Below, one piece after another: positions 12,001 through 23,457 of a stretch of DNA of 64,000 bases. The notes below the pieces were generated by a model. That model was given only the letters and a program-made list of their open reading frames with translations, searched no databases and had not been told where the DNA came from. Origin of the DNA: Cardiocondyla obscurior. Lineage: Eukaryota; Arthropoda; Insecta; Hymenoptera; Formicidae. The translations under genes were made by a program, and so were the position numbers. The stretch lies in the NCBI RefSeq assembly GCF_019399895.1, contig NC_091869.1:4526001-4590000 (forward strand), given 5' to 3'. Numbering within the stretch: the stretch's first letter is position 1; each line of letters starts with the position of its first letter.

Positions 12001-14855
12001 AAAAGTTAATGAAATAGATATCTTGAGACTCTAGCAATTATAATTATCTTATTAAAATGTTTTTTAATTAATTTCAAACTGCAAACTGTTTTTTTTTTTT
12101 TTTAGTTACACAACACCGAATATAAAATGTAAAACGTAAATTTAATACTCAACTATTGTCACTAACTGATGTCACGATTTTTCATTTTTCGAGTAGAGTT
12201 TTCTTATTGAACGCTTTACTTTAAGATCGATGATGTGAAATTTTCCGTCACTGTACGTCCTATATCGATACGAAGAAGGCAATAATTGTGAAAAGTATGT
12301 CGTGCGGTGACTGCCTTCGCCGATACGCGAACTCTCGACAGCCGATAGATTAATCATCGATTTTACTTTCATATTTATTCATACGATTTAGAACACGGAG
12401 GGGCTCTACTTCCCCCCGTTAAGCTTTAGCTTGTAGATCCGTTTAGCGTGCTTGATGTAAAGAGTTTTGTCAGTCTCGTTTGTTGGCCTTTTTATCTCAT
12501 TCTCGTAAATGATTCTGACTGCGGGCCACTCGAAGATGGCCGTGAATGTAAAAAAAAGAAAAAGAAAATGTGTACAACGTGTTCGCTTGTGTGATGTTAC
12601 AATGCCAAAGTTCGGACAAGCCTGTTACGTTATTTTAATTTATTCGGTGTAAGTCGATCAACTTGTTATTTCTTTGGATGTGCAATGAGAAAAAGTAATG
12701 CTCCAACGGTTCGAGAGAAAGATACAGTATTAATGCGATTTAAAAAAAATGTATTTCCTTGCGGACGTAAAAATAAATCCGCAATTGTATTAGTCCGTTC
12801 GATCAGAATCAGAGCAGTATTTTCTCAATGCACAGCAACGGTGCACAGTATTATTTTCTTTACGAATTGCTATACAATTTTTAGCCACGCTCTATTTATT
12901 CGCAATCGATGAATGACGACTGACTCTTGTGCGAACCACAAAAGTAATTTAAATGTATTCGTTGCCGCACATGTAATACATATCGCTTTTCTGTTTCTTT
13001 TTGTGAAGAAGAGTGTCGTGAGTCGAAGCGCTTTCGAAAGATCAAGCCGAGCTCAAGCTTTATCCGATTTATCCAAAGATTTTATTTCGCGAATTTCTAT
13101 TTTATTCCTCGGCAAACAAACTAAGTAAAAATCGAAAGATCCACTTGTCGTTATCTTCGTCGTCGAATCACGACACTCTTCTTCTCAAAAAATAAAAGCG
13201 GATTCCACGCAAATATGTGCATGAAATATTTACAAAGTAGCGACTCGTCTACTAAATATAGGGAACACTCTCAGGAACCCACTTTTGATGTTGATTCAAA
13301 ATTTAAATTACAATTTACTCGAGGGGTTCACCTCAATTTGAACAGTTGGCAGTTAAGAAATTTGCAAATCGATGACAAGTTCTCCCGTTTAGATTGAGCG
13401 ACGTTTAACCGCGCGTGTCGCTCGATATGATCTCAATTAATTAATTAACCAAGGGAGAATCGTCTACGAGAACGAGAAACAGAGGAAGCAAACAGGGCAC
13501 GACGCTGTTTTCTTCCACGGTGTAAAGTCAAAATTGTGGCGGAGACACGCCGGAATGTATTGTAAAATGCACTAACGACATTAATAATTGTAATGACAAA
13601 TGTACAAAAAAAAGACAAAGGTAAAAAAAAAATGAAACAAAATTATGTTCGACACGCGCGAAGACATCGTGCGAGATGTTAGCTCGTGGAGAGACGTCTC
13701 ACCACGAGCGGTTGCTAATGCATAAGAGGAAAAAAAATAAAAAAAACCAAAAAAAAAAAACAAAAAGACAAAAACGATAAAACGAAAATAAAAGTATACA
13801 GCCATACCGCATACGCATGCTATTTTTCTTGAAAAGTATCTCGTCCTCTTAATTATGACAATATGACTTGTGGATCTGTATTCGCGTCGTGCATCTAGCG
13901 ATCACAGTTTGACTCTTCAGGAACATTTAAAGAATTCTTGAGGCACTTTGATGCAAATCAAGTGTAACAAATACATGAATCTGTATGTACAGAATTATAT
14001 TTAATTAAAGTAATTAAATAATACAAATAAAACGCTTAGTTGTTTTTTAAATTGTGTTTGTATTATAGTGTCGTAAGAAAATGTTCCATCATACAGATCT
14101 GTAACGTATCCATTCGATGAAAAACTCCAAATTGTTAATTAGAACCTGCCACATATGTTAAAACTTTCTCACTTATCTTATTAATTAAACCTCCTATTAA
14201 CTAATTGATTATTAAAATCAGGTAATCCTGTTCAGCACTGGGCGCACACGTGACTATAGATCAAGAAGTCTCTTCTGGCTTTAATGAAAGATCTATTGAC
14301 ATGTATGTCATCGGTCTTAAGGAAAACTTTACTAACACTCAATACACGAAATAAATTGAGAACTTAGTTAAATAAACGTTCAACTTTCGAATTTTAATTT
14401 AATTAATTAATTTTTTTTTTTTTTTTTTTTTTTTCTTTAATGTATTTTGATCTCTTACCTTTCATTAAATTTAAATCGACGATATGCACATCCCGAGATT
14501 GCACCTTGAACTCATTGTTTTACAAAAATACCGAGCTATCTCCTTAAGACCAATGACGTAAGCTGATTATCCGTCAATAAATTATAAATATCTTTGTTAC
14601 GCGCAGCATGATTTTCCATTAAAAGATCAAGAACGAGTTCTGTGCACGAGATATCCACCTCCACGTTGACTCGTTGATGATCAGTTCTGTATTTTTTCAG
14701 GCGGTAGTCAATCAGTGGCTAGTTACGAGGACCTGAGCTCCAGCAGTTTCAGCTCCGCCAGCAGGGCATCCCTCGACGCAAGGAGTTCTCCAACACCGTC
14801 GTACGGAGCTGAGAACATGATGGTGTTTCCCGGTGACAGCAGCGGCTCCATTTGA
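1..14855 (+). CDS. Bcas3: BCAS3/Rudhira WD40-type protein, 3' part, short-tail isoform
   Basis: Coding exons read as 1-153, 259-680, 792-1269, 1366-1706, 1793-2001, 2090-2375, 2462-2598, 2670-2819 and 14701-14855. All have GT/AG borders and matching phases, and the frame is already open at base 1, so the N-terminus lies upstream of the window. Recognisable BCAS3 stretches include WARFEYAD and PPLLLVLGY (exon 1), FCDVNFISLKTGE (exon 2), VVTILDLQVARDE with HFTAHSDAIVAMTFD (exon 3), GTTHVFPVAPYGGP (exon 4), and HGNMIQYDLDPKP with a following BCAS3-domain region (exons 5-6). The family is a beta-propeller protein linked to the cytoskeleton and cell migration and, with PHAF1, to phosphoinositide-rich phagophores. 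The final exon gives a Ser-rich tail (SYEDLSSSSFSSAS) ending ...DSSGSI, stop at 14853-14855. The intron before it is 11.9 kb and holds an alternative coding exon. Family identity is very likely; exon borders are by eye. Confidence 0.9.
2820..4352 (+). other. BCAS3 intron between exon ending 2819 and the long 3' exon
   Basis: Starts with the donor GTAAGTG and ends with a polypyrimidine/AG acceptor. AT-rich, with no supportable ORF, RNA gene or mobile element. A GA-rich microsatellite-like stretch lies just upstream of the acceptor (about 4258-4295). Confidence 0.7.
4353..7459 (+). CDS. Bcas3: Alternative giant 3' coding exon of the BCAS3 gene (long disordered tail)
   Basis: A 3.1-kb exon lies inside the last BCAS3 intron. 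The acceptor TTTTCTGTTACTAG ends at 4352. The single base left by the exon ending at 2819 joins with GG at 4353-4354 to make Gly, and the frame then stays open to a TGA at 7457-7459 (about 1,035 residues). It would therefore replace the short exon at 14701. The product is acidic/basic mixed, Ser-, Glu- and Lys-rich and low in hydrophobics, so probably disordered. It carries four CAE motifs at ~30-residue spacing (codons near 4511, 4601, 4688, 4781), KYVV..(D/E)D-(D/E)DSV repeats (near 4927 and 5137), three SDDD(L/I)EHIH-type repeats (near 5642, 5803, 5957), and a basic end (SKRKKRR) resembling a nuclear localisation signal. No known domain was recognised. That it is coding is strongly supported by length and codon pattern; that it is spliced to BCAS3 is inferred from phase. 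Confidence 0.78.
7460..8398 (+). other. Probable 3'UTR of the long BCAS3 isoform
   Basis: Follows the TGA of the 3.1-kb exon. No coding potential is seen. Overlapping AATAAA hexamers at 8381-8386 and 8388-8393, next to an A-tract, are the first obvious polyadenylation signals. The UTR end is inferred. Confidence 0.45.
8442..8702 (+). promoter_or_regulatory. GC/CpG-rich island inside the BCAS3 intron with a consensus donor; possible alternative first exon
   Basis: A ~250-bp GC-rich, CpG-rich block sits in otherwise AT-rich intron. It ends at a strong donor-like sequence (GACGGTGAGTG at 8698-8708). It contains a perfect 16-bp inverted repeat, CGGCTAGCGTACGTGA at 8503-8518 and its reverse complement at 8654-8669. 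Isolated CpG islands with a donor are typical of an internal promoter plus first exon, but no coding frame is convincing. Confidence 0.35.
8703..14700. other. Intronic DNA before the BCAS3 short last exon
   Basis: AT-rich, with many A/T homopolymers (for example 12091-12104 and 14411-14434) and a (TG)n run at about 9921-9941. ORFs here are short and shaped by homopolymers. No supportable gene was found. Confidence 0.6.
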
Positions 14856-15152
14856 GATTATTTGAGATGCGCAGCCATGCTGCCCAAGTGGCTGCGCTGT
14901 CTCAGATAAAGAAAAAGCAGGATGAAGACAAGAAGCTAGAAAGAAAATTAGGAGGAAAAAAAACTCTTCTCGAGAAAAGAAGTCCTTGCTTGAAGGAAGA
15001 AGGCCGTTTTACTACGTCGCCGTGCGATCATTCGGTTTTGTCTTTCCACGTCCGTCGACCACATAGAACTCTGCTTTTCTAAAGTTTCGCTGATACGGAA
15101 CACATTACAAAGTAGGACGGTTGAAAAGCACAAAGTGCATCAGCATGAAATG

Positions 15153-15167
15153 AATAAATAAAATAAA
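15153..15167 (+). terminator. Cluster of polyadenylation hexamers after the BCAS3 short isoform
   Basis: Three overlapping AATAAA hexamers lie at 15153, 15157 and 15162, about 300 bases after the TGA at 14853-14855. This is a plausible polyadenylation signal; use of later sites cannot be excluded. Confidence 0.5.
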
Positions 15168-18100
15168 GACAATGCGCGCGTATATGTCTGTATGTGTGTA
15201 CATAGACAATGAGGAATGTTAACGACGGGGAGTGTGGTGTAGGAAGGAAAAAGGGTAGATGATAAGGGATGGATTATTCTAGCCGCACGTAAGCTGGCCG
15301 CAACTTTTGTACGAAGCGTGTGCAAACGCGTTAACAAATGCGCTTTTCTTTTTGCGAAAGTCACGCGCGTTTTGCCATTGTCTTACTTTCCTCTTGTTGC
15401 CTCTTCGCCTACTCTCCGTTCGCTTAGTCTTGCGCGGAGCCTCACGCACTTTTCTCTGTTACAACTCTCTAAAAGAGAGGACTCCATGCGGAGCTAGTAG
15501 GAACGGGAGTGACCTTCTTTGCGTATTCGTGCGTACATTTCGTGCGTTGTGTAAAAGAAAAGAAGAAAAGAACCCTCGGTCGCTATATCTGAAAGACTTT
15601 GCGGTGAAATTGCGCTAATTGTTGACCCTTATATTTTTGTACTTTTTCGTACTTCTCTCCGTGGACACACGCGCACGCACTCACAACGTATGTTTCCGGG
15701 TCTGCAGTCTGTGTTTGTGATAATTGCATTTTGTACACGTTCCTCGTCTCTCCTCGTGCAATTCGTTGGAATGCAATGCTAGCGATCTGTTATTTGCGTG
15801 TACGAATATATCCGTGATCCTCGCGAACGTTTCTTCTTTACTTCAGTCACATTCTCTCTATTGGCATAACGGTTCGTTTCGGATTACCTAAGATGTCGGC
15901 AGCAGGATGTGATGTAAACGAGGTCGGTTTAACTAGCACTAAGTATTGATTTCAATAAGATTTCAGAAAACAAATGATTATGCGATTTAATACGCCAGAG
16001 TATACCACGAAAACTTGGCAATTCATATATATATATATACTTATATACACATGTAAATAGTTATTGCTCTCTCTCTCTTTTTCTCTTTTAATCTAAATCA
16101 CAAGAATCGTTCTCTTGAACGTTGATAAAATTTTGCCAAATTTTCTTCGTCTTTTACTAATCAATATTACATGAAAATTTATAGATTTACCTTTTGTGAA
16201 TTATTTATCTCTCGGACTGTTTGCCTTCCATTATATTTATACTTCGGAACAAAGGAAGCTTAGACAATCCGTTTCTAAAGGCTCTTTCGTCTTTTAATCT
16301 TTCGTAGAAATTTTTCTCTTTTGAACGTGACTTTATCTCTTTAGAAAAGTAATATGAGAAACGTCGATCTGAATCTTACAACTTAATATTGATTATTAAT
16401 ATTTATAGGAACTATTTGTTCGATATAAATGTTTGCCGGTTTGACCGACAAATTTCAATTCAAACTATAAAGTGTAAAGTTAGAGACCATAGGCGCAACC
16501 AATGCACTAAATTGCAACAGATATACAGACGTAAAAACAAGGTAGGATCTGTAAGATTCGTGTAACTGATACTCCGAAATCTGAATCCTTTGCCTGATTT
16601 TCGTGGGATGCCCAGCGACTTTTCTTTTCTTTTTTTTTTTTTTTAAGTGATGCGTCTAAAGTGATTAGTGAATAGCGCGCGCGATCGGTGCCATCTGGAC
16701 TCGAAGAAGAGCGAAGGATAGTGTAGAGTAATTAGTAAATAGTGCGAGACTTTTGTAGTATTATCCCCGTCGTGCGTACACATAGTTTTTGTAGTTAAGA
16801 ATAACGCGTCGCTCGTCTTGGCAAATTGTACGGAAAAATGTAATAGTTGCTTGGTGGAGACATCCTCATCGCGCTTTTAAAGTCAAACTTTAACAGGCAG
16901 TCTAACTTTTCTCATCTTGTATCTTTAATCTTTTAAACTCATGTCCATCTTTTTGCTGCAACAAGGTGCAGCGAAATATGAAAGTAACAAGTAAAAGAAA
17001 GCGTAACAGGTATTCTCTTAACCAGGCGCTATTTTCGCATCTGCTTTTAAAAAGGAAAATCTCTTTGATCTGCAGAGGGAGATTGGTAAGCGTTTTAGAA
17101 AATATATTTAGGATGTATATCAGAACGCGTTAGGACAAACCTTAATTTCTTACTATCGAATGATACTTTGACAAATAGTACGCCAATATATATGTATATT
17201 GTGCATGTATATATGCACACGTGTGTCTGTATCACCAAAGCACATTGAGCTGAGAACATTTTTTCAATTTCTGGATGCATAAACGTTTGACTAAAGATTT
17301 CCAGAGACAAGCAGCAAAAACTTTCGATTAAATTTACATCTAATATTGTTAGAAAGACGGAGAAAATTTTTTATAAGAAATTATTTGAAAATACTTAGAA
17401 CATCGCAAAGGAAAAATTAATATGACGAGATCTCACGATGATCTTTTTTTATGCATCCAAGGATTGAACCACGTTTTCCGCTGCTGCACCGAATCAAATG
17501 AATACGCAACGCGTGCAGCACACGTATATTTTTCTACCTCTTACTTTTCCGATAGCGCCACCGAGAAAATTAAGTCGGCCGAGTCCGCAGGCTCCGATGC
17601 GCAGTGCAAAATGACACAAAATCATAGTTGATAAATATTACTGCAATTTATACATATGTAGAATTATGGTTCCCAATACTACACTCTCGAGAGACGATTA
17701 AGGGTCCCTCGATAAAACCGGGAAACCTTTCGCATCTTGTTACCTTACACTTACACACGGTTTTTACGAAGGACAAATCAATTTTCTACCATCATAACGA
17801 AGCGCATGGATCTCGAAAGAAAAAAAAACAGCGTGAATGTAGATATTTTTAGCATGAAACAAAATTTGCAAAAAAAGAAAAAAAAGGTACTTTAGATATC
17901 TCTCGTCAGTTTTCCATTTTTTAAATTTGATACAATAGCGCTGTTTATAGAACAATCCCGTACTTTGCGAGGTCAAAATTTATATTTTGGAAAGTAAGCA
18001 TCTTAAGATAGAATAGCTCATTATGATGTCTTTCGAGAAAGGAAAGTTGAAAATTGTTTAATCAAAAAGAAGAGAAAGGCAAGTTGCGAATTTTGCATGT

Positions 18101-20973
18101 AATCGAATCTCGAGAGTTAATCTTTCATCCCTCCACGTTAACGAAACGAAATGTGCCGTTTTCATTCACCATCTGATATGCGCGAATAATAGTTCCGCGG
18201 TTTAGGATCGATTCAATTTGTTATGTCTCGAAAATAATAAAAAAAAGTAGTATGCTCTCGATTCGTGAGCTATGTGTCGTGCGTGGACGAATTTTCTCTG
18301 ATTCTACTGTCACTTTACTATTGCGATTTACTGGTCAAGTGTTCTTTTTATTTCTCATATTTGAGACGAATGCAGAAACCTTAAAAGAAATCGGTAGAAC
18401 CAGGAAACTTCGTCGCGTCGATTAGTCGTCATTGTACAGCGAAATCCAGCGAGATGTTAGGTGCCTTTAGTTGTCCCCAATCAACATTGTAATTAATATA
18501 AAATGAAGATACAGAGTGTTTAATAAGCATAGATTATACATACCGACTCGTTCTTGATCGAAGAGAAACATAAAAGCTGCAAATTAAGAGTTCTCTGTGC
18601 GAAATTCTTGATAACAATGTAAAGTTATTATATATATTTTCTTTTTAAAATTTTATTGGATGGCTATTATAGAATTATAGTATTGATATTTTAAGCACTA
18701 CAGCGAAGTGCTAAAAACCAAGTGTTCTTTGGTAAATTTTAAGTGGAATTTAATTATTATCGTATAAAAATTCTCTCTAATTAATACAAATTGTATTGTA
18801 TTACGTTACATTGGGCATTCTATATACTTAAGATATTAATATCTAGTATATGATATTATAGGAGTTTAATTATTATTATTAAAACTCTGTTTTTCTAACT
18901 TTACGAAGCTTTATCGCTGAACCGGCTTTAATGTTAAAGAGTTTGTAACGCAAACGATCGCACTGTGGAATTATTGAGGTGCAAAGGTCGCTCACAATCT
19001 CGTAAAAAAATTACACAGTATCGGTGGAAAGTTTTTAAGAGTGGCTACGAAACTATCGAATGTAACCGAATAATCGAACTTGGGCAAATGATAGAGAACG
19101 AATGTCTTCTCAACAGACCATAATTTCCTCAAAGCGAAGATATCTCCCGGTTGAGACAGTTACAAGTTTCCAGGAAAAAAAAAAAAAAAAAAAAAAACGT
19201 TACATTACATTTTCTATTTCTAGATAATTCTAATCTTAAAAATAACTTATTCTCTTCTAATAAAAATGTTGCTCGAGGGACTTTTCCATAAGGTAAATTT
19301 CAATCACAATTTTCTCTGAACAGTTTCAAGCTCACGAGGAGATATCTGCAGCGATATAAGAGGAAAAACGAGGGAGGTTGTAACAATCGATTACCAAGCT
19401 TTAAAATCGCTCGTACCTGCGGAAATCCCCGCGTTCGGGGGAATCTTGCCATGAGAAACGCAACTTTCTCTCCTGCTGCGTCGACTGAATTTTATCATTT
19501 GTACTCCGCTACCCTTCGATACGATTTACATTGACGAGAGAGGGAGGTGTGAGAAAGGAAGACATTCCACGAGACTAACTTTCATTGGTACGGCATCATC
19601 CCTCTCGGCGCCACCCCTAAGTCCCGATCTAGCTCCGCCACGCAACTGAACGGACACGAGTATAAATAAGATAAAGAAATATGAATATATATGTATATGT
19701 ACGTATTATATATATATATAGTTGTAGATCTCGCTAATTGTAATACTTCTGCCGACGTAGACGCAGAGCACCTTTGTATCGTGAGTTTTTTGTCCTCTGT
19801 CGCGCGATGCGTTTGCAAAATTGTGATCTTCGTCGAGAGAAGATGACGATCGTGGAAGCGAAGTGCTGTGATTGCGAGCCGATTAAGTGCTAATTGTGCG
19901 AGCTGTTGCTGCAAAAAGAAAAAAAAAACAGCGATTGCTCTATTTCGATCAGCGCTCGGCCGATGGTGATGGTGATAACGATGATAATGATGAGGATGAT
20001 GATGGCCAATGCGATATTCTTTACTGTAATACATTCGCAACGCAACTACGACGATTCTCTAGTAATCTGAGAAGTTTTGAGATCTCCCATTAATAATTCC
20101 GTGATTAATAATTATAAATCTGACACTAATAATCGAGTAAGTTTAATCGATCGCTTTAGAATGTAAATAGATACAAGTCTTCGTTTTCTTAAAATAATTC
20201 TGGTGGTTCCGGTTCTGAAACGCCTAGCACATGAAAAGATCAGGGAAATTATGATACAGGGTGAAATCGCCGGGTTGCGTAGCGTGTGTGTCCGTGGAAA
20301 GAAGGAAAGAAAGCCAGATTGTGATGACCGATTTTCGACGAGGTCTCGCGGTGGCGTTGATGCAACAAACGTTACGTTATGAAGAAGCAATTGAGGAGAA
20401 ATTGGTGCCTGTGCATTTAAAATTTGTGATAGAGACAAGATACATCTTCTTCGGCACAATGATGCCGAACGTGTCCCTGCATTTAATCCAGCCACCTCAA
20501 GAACCTAATAACATTAATCCGCTATCTTTTCGAGATTGTTTTGGGCTTGTTGCGAAAACAGGCAGATTGAAGTTCTTGCTTCTTTCGAGCATTTAGACCC
20601 ATTGCACTCGGTGAGGACCAAAAAAAAAAAAAGAAGAAAAAAAGGACAGATTCCATCTGAATGAAAGACGTTTCGCATTTACGACACCGCGTTACTTCGG
20701 CCTACGTATAGCGATTTTTCATATATTTTACTATATTACGTACTTCGTCTGAGGGCTGAGAAAAACACAGTTAACTAATAGATACGTACATACAGACACA
20801 CAGAGACAGACATACATACACACCCACAAAGGATACACGTATTTACATAAAAGGGGGAAAAAAACGAAAAAAAGAAGTATGTATATCTTATACATATATA
20901 CATGAATAGTGTGTAAGCGTAATACTTTATGTCACATGTATACAACCGTGTTGACGGAGCATAGTGATTCTTC
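15168..20973. other. Intergenic DNA or extended UTR between convergent BCAS3 and DGCR2-like genes
   Basis: No gene can be supported. The block has A/T homopolymers (for example a ~24-A run at 19172-19196), (TA)n at about 16024-16040 and 19710-19721, and CAT/ATG-rich triplets near 19960-20010. Parts have moderate GC and could be a long 3'UTR. ORFs of 111-152 codons at 19582-20040 and 20112-20596 overlap on opposite strands and show no splice context or family similarity. Confidence 0.5.
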
Positions 20974-21117
20974 TTAAATGAGAGCACGGCGGACCGCGGG
21001 ATCCTGACGATCACTCGTCGCATCCCCTTCCTGGGATTTCGAGTTCGGCGGCGGTCCCGACGGCGGCTGTTGCTCGCCACGAAAGGTGTTTTGTAATTGT
21101 GACCGGGCGGACAGATT
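20974..21117 (-). CDS. Probable alternative last exon of the DGCR2-like gene
   Basis: On the minus strand a strong polypyrimidine tract and AG (TTTTGTTTTCTCAAAG) is followed by a 48-codon open frame that is much richer in GC than its surroundings. It reads NLSARSQLQNTFRGEQQ, then PPSGPPPN, then a hydrophilic end ...AVRRALI, stop TAA at 20974-20976. The frame begins in phase 0, matching the phase-0 donor of the large DGCR2-like exon at 24091. Joining them would give a 543-residue isoform with a different C-terminus. It could instead be the end of another transcript; no other upstream exon was found. Confidence 0.42.
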   Translation of the reverse strand, partial: NLSARSQLQNTFRGEQQPPSGPPPNSKSQEGDATSDRQDPAVRRALI

Positions 21118-23426
21118 CTTTGAGAAAACAAAAGCAAATAAAAGATTTTTAACTGACTGCAACGAAGACGATTACGACGATTATTTTCCGACTGTCTTCT
21201 TACTATCATGCAATTATCACACGCTGAAAATCATTGTACATTCTTTGTCGTAAAAAAAAAAAATCGTAATTTCCATTTGCCTAATGAAACTTAATTATAA
21301 TTTATGAATCACAATTTCAAACTGAAAACATCAGCATGCATATCATATAATTTACAGTCCATTAATTCTAAATAAATTTAAATTAAATTAATTCTCTAAG
21401 TATTTAAATACGTGTATTGTAGCGCAAGGTAGGAACGAAACGTAAGAATGAGAAATATGCAAACGCAATAATTACATTGGCAATCAGAAGAAAAGATTTA
21501 TTCGCTAATCATTTGTATTTCACAATATCATGAATAAGAAGAAGTTACAAGAGGTTCCAAGAAGCCCAAAGAAGTTCAATGTTACAGTCACAGAGAACTA
21601 TGGTTCGATCGATATTGTGTGAGTTATCGAGATAGATTACGTAATTGCGATACGAAAATGAATAATTCATTGTGTCAATCTCTTGTGGAGTTTTTTAAAA
21701 AAAGAAAGAAATGTCATGATCGAAATGCTTAAAATCAAACGCAGCTTCTGCTCCCGCGCTTGTATTTATACGTATCTTTCTTTTTCTACGTGAATTATAG
21801 ACAATTCATAATTAAAATATCACAATTTCACTTCCATTTACTCGTCTAACGTGAACACTTTGGCACTTCCGTTCTTTATTACTTTCCGATTTGGATACAA
21901 CCTTACAGTGCAGCCAAGTTTTGTCCTTTCTTTTTTTTTTTTTTTTTTTTTTTTATACATATATCTACACAATGTAACAAAGCATAAGTATCTTTGATTC
22001 TTATTCACACCCAGATAAATAAAAAGATAATTTTTTATCTTACTAAAAATTTGATAAACCGATTGCTTATCCATCAGTCTTTCTAACTTTTGGTTCAAAT
22101 CGGTCTTCTTAATTAAACCTTCAATATAAAATTGTACATACAGTCAAAAATGAATTTTGTTCTGCACTCGTCTTATAAGACAATATTAATGGCGTAAAAA
22201 AAAAAAAAAAAAAAAAAAAAATAGTACAATTCGAATAAGCGAATATAAATAAGAAATTTTTGATAGAGATACGTAACATTACTGCGCTGCGTAAATGCAT
22301 ACAGATCCATAAGTTAAAACTATAAATTATAAAATTATAATTGGAACAAACATTTGAAATATTTATCACCGCACAAAAGTGATCGGTAATAATAATAATA
22401 ACGGTCTCCAATTAACCCCGGGAGTGTCGGGTTACAATTCGTACTCATAAAAATTTTACCCACGGCTGCTTGCTGTGCGGGTCTTTAATATTCGGTGCCA
22501 TAGGCAACTTATATATTAACAAATATATTACTATAATTTATATACTGACAAAAATTTTGTGTCTTCCCTTTTTTTTTTTTAGACATTTCATGAAAGGAGT
22601 TTCATGAACTGTTATATTGTTAATAACTATCCTAATATCATATACATATACAGATATGAGTTTATTCTACTTTTTACAATAAAGATCTATCATTAAAATC
22701 TGTATAATCCTTTTGGATAAAACGGAATATTTCTTATTCGGTACATAAAATGATTCAGAGAGATACTGTCATGGTAACATAGTACGATGTGATGATAATG
22801 ATAATGATATCAATGGTGTCAACAACGATTGACAATATTCGATACTCGCGGATTCGCGATACATTTACTGCAAGATTTTTTTCCACTGATCCATCTCAAA
22901 GCATTTCAAGCTTATAAGACTTCACTCGCGGTAAAATCTCACGCATCTCCGCTAGATGATAATGACAATGGTAACGAGTATGATAATACGATGAATAACT
23001 ATAGAGGATGTCCCAAAAACTGGCAGTTTCTCTTAGATCTTACGCGGAAAGAGCAGAGAAGTTAAGAATTTCTTGGAAGACTTAAGCTGTTACCATATCA
23101 AACAAATTAAAAGATGCATGGAACTAACAGTTCCATAACATAAGTTATCCTTGCATCGCGCTAAACGTTATATAACAAATTTAACTATCTTTATCTTGAA
23201 CCTTGACGTGATGCGGAAATTATAAATGCGTTTAATTAACAGTCTCATCCGAGAGAAGAAGCGCGATAATTCTGGGACACTCTGTATAGATTAAGTTTTT
23301 TTTTTTTTTCTTTTAAATAGTTTTAAGTAACATGTACATACTATATTGTATTTGTATGAATGTATGTATTCTTTATGTGTGCGTGTATAATTTTATTTGC
23401 GCACTTGAACATTTTCCTCTATTTTT
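21118..23426. other. Region between the alternative and main last exons of the DGCR2-like gene
   Basis: AT-rich, with long T/A tracts (about 21930-21954 and 22197-22220) and (ATA)n near 22388-22400. No coding sequence is supported. It holds one MITE-like element, listed separately. Confidence 0.55.
23000..23288. mobile_element. Mariner-like MITE with degenerate terminal inverted repeats
   Basis: The left end reads TATAGAGGATGTCCCAAAA from 23000; the right end is TGGGACACTCTGTATAG (23273-23289). The reverse complement of the right end resembles the left, with a TATA context as expected of Tc1/mariner TA target sites. About 290 bp with no transposase. The family assignment is by end motif only. 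Confidence 0.45.
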
Positions 23427-23439
23427 TTTATTTTTTATT
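23427..23439 (-). terminator. Polyadenylation hexamers just past the DGCR2-like stop codon
   Basis: Two TTTATT sequences on the plus strand (23427-23432 and 23434-23439) read AATAAA on the minus strand, about 20-30 bases after the TAA at 23458-23460. This would make a very short 3'UTR; a more distal site is also possible. Confidence 0.35.
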
Positions 23440-23457
23440 ATTTTTTTTTTGTAATAC

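Noticed and set aside
19582..20596. ORFs of 111-152 codons, including a His-rich one
   Set aside because: Driven by CAT/ATG triplet and TA microsatellites, on conflicting strands, with no domain.
22407..22500. TTAACCCC...GGGTTA-like sequence as a piggyBac-type MITE
   Set aside because: Ends could not be paired convincingly into terminal inverted repeats.
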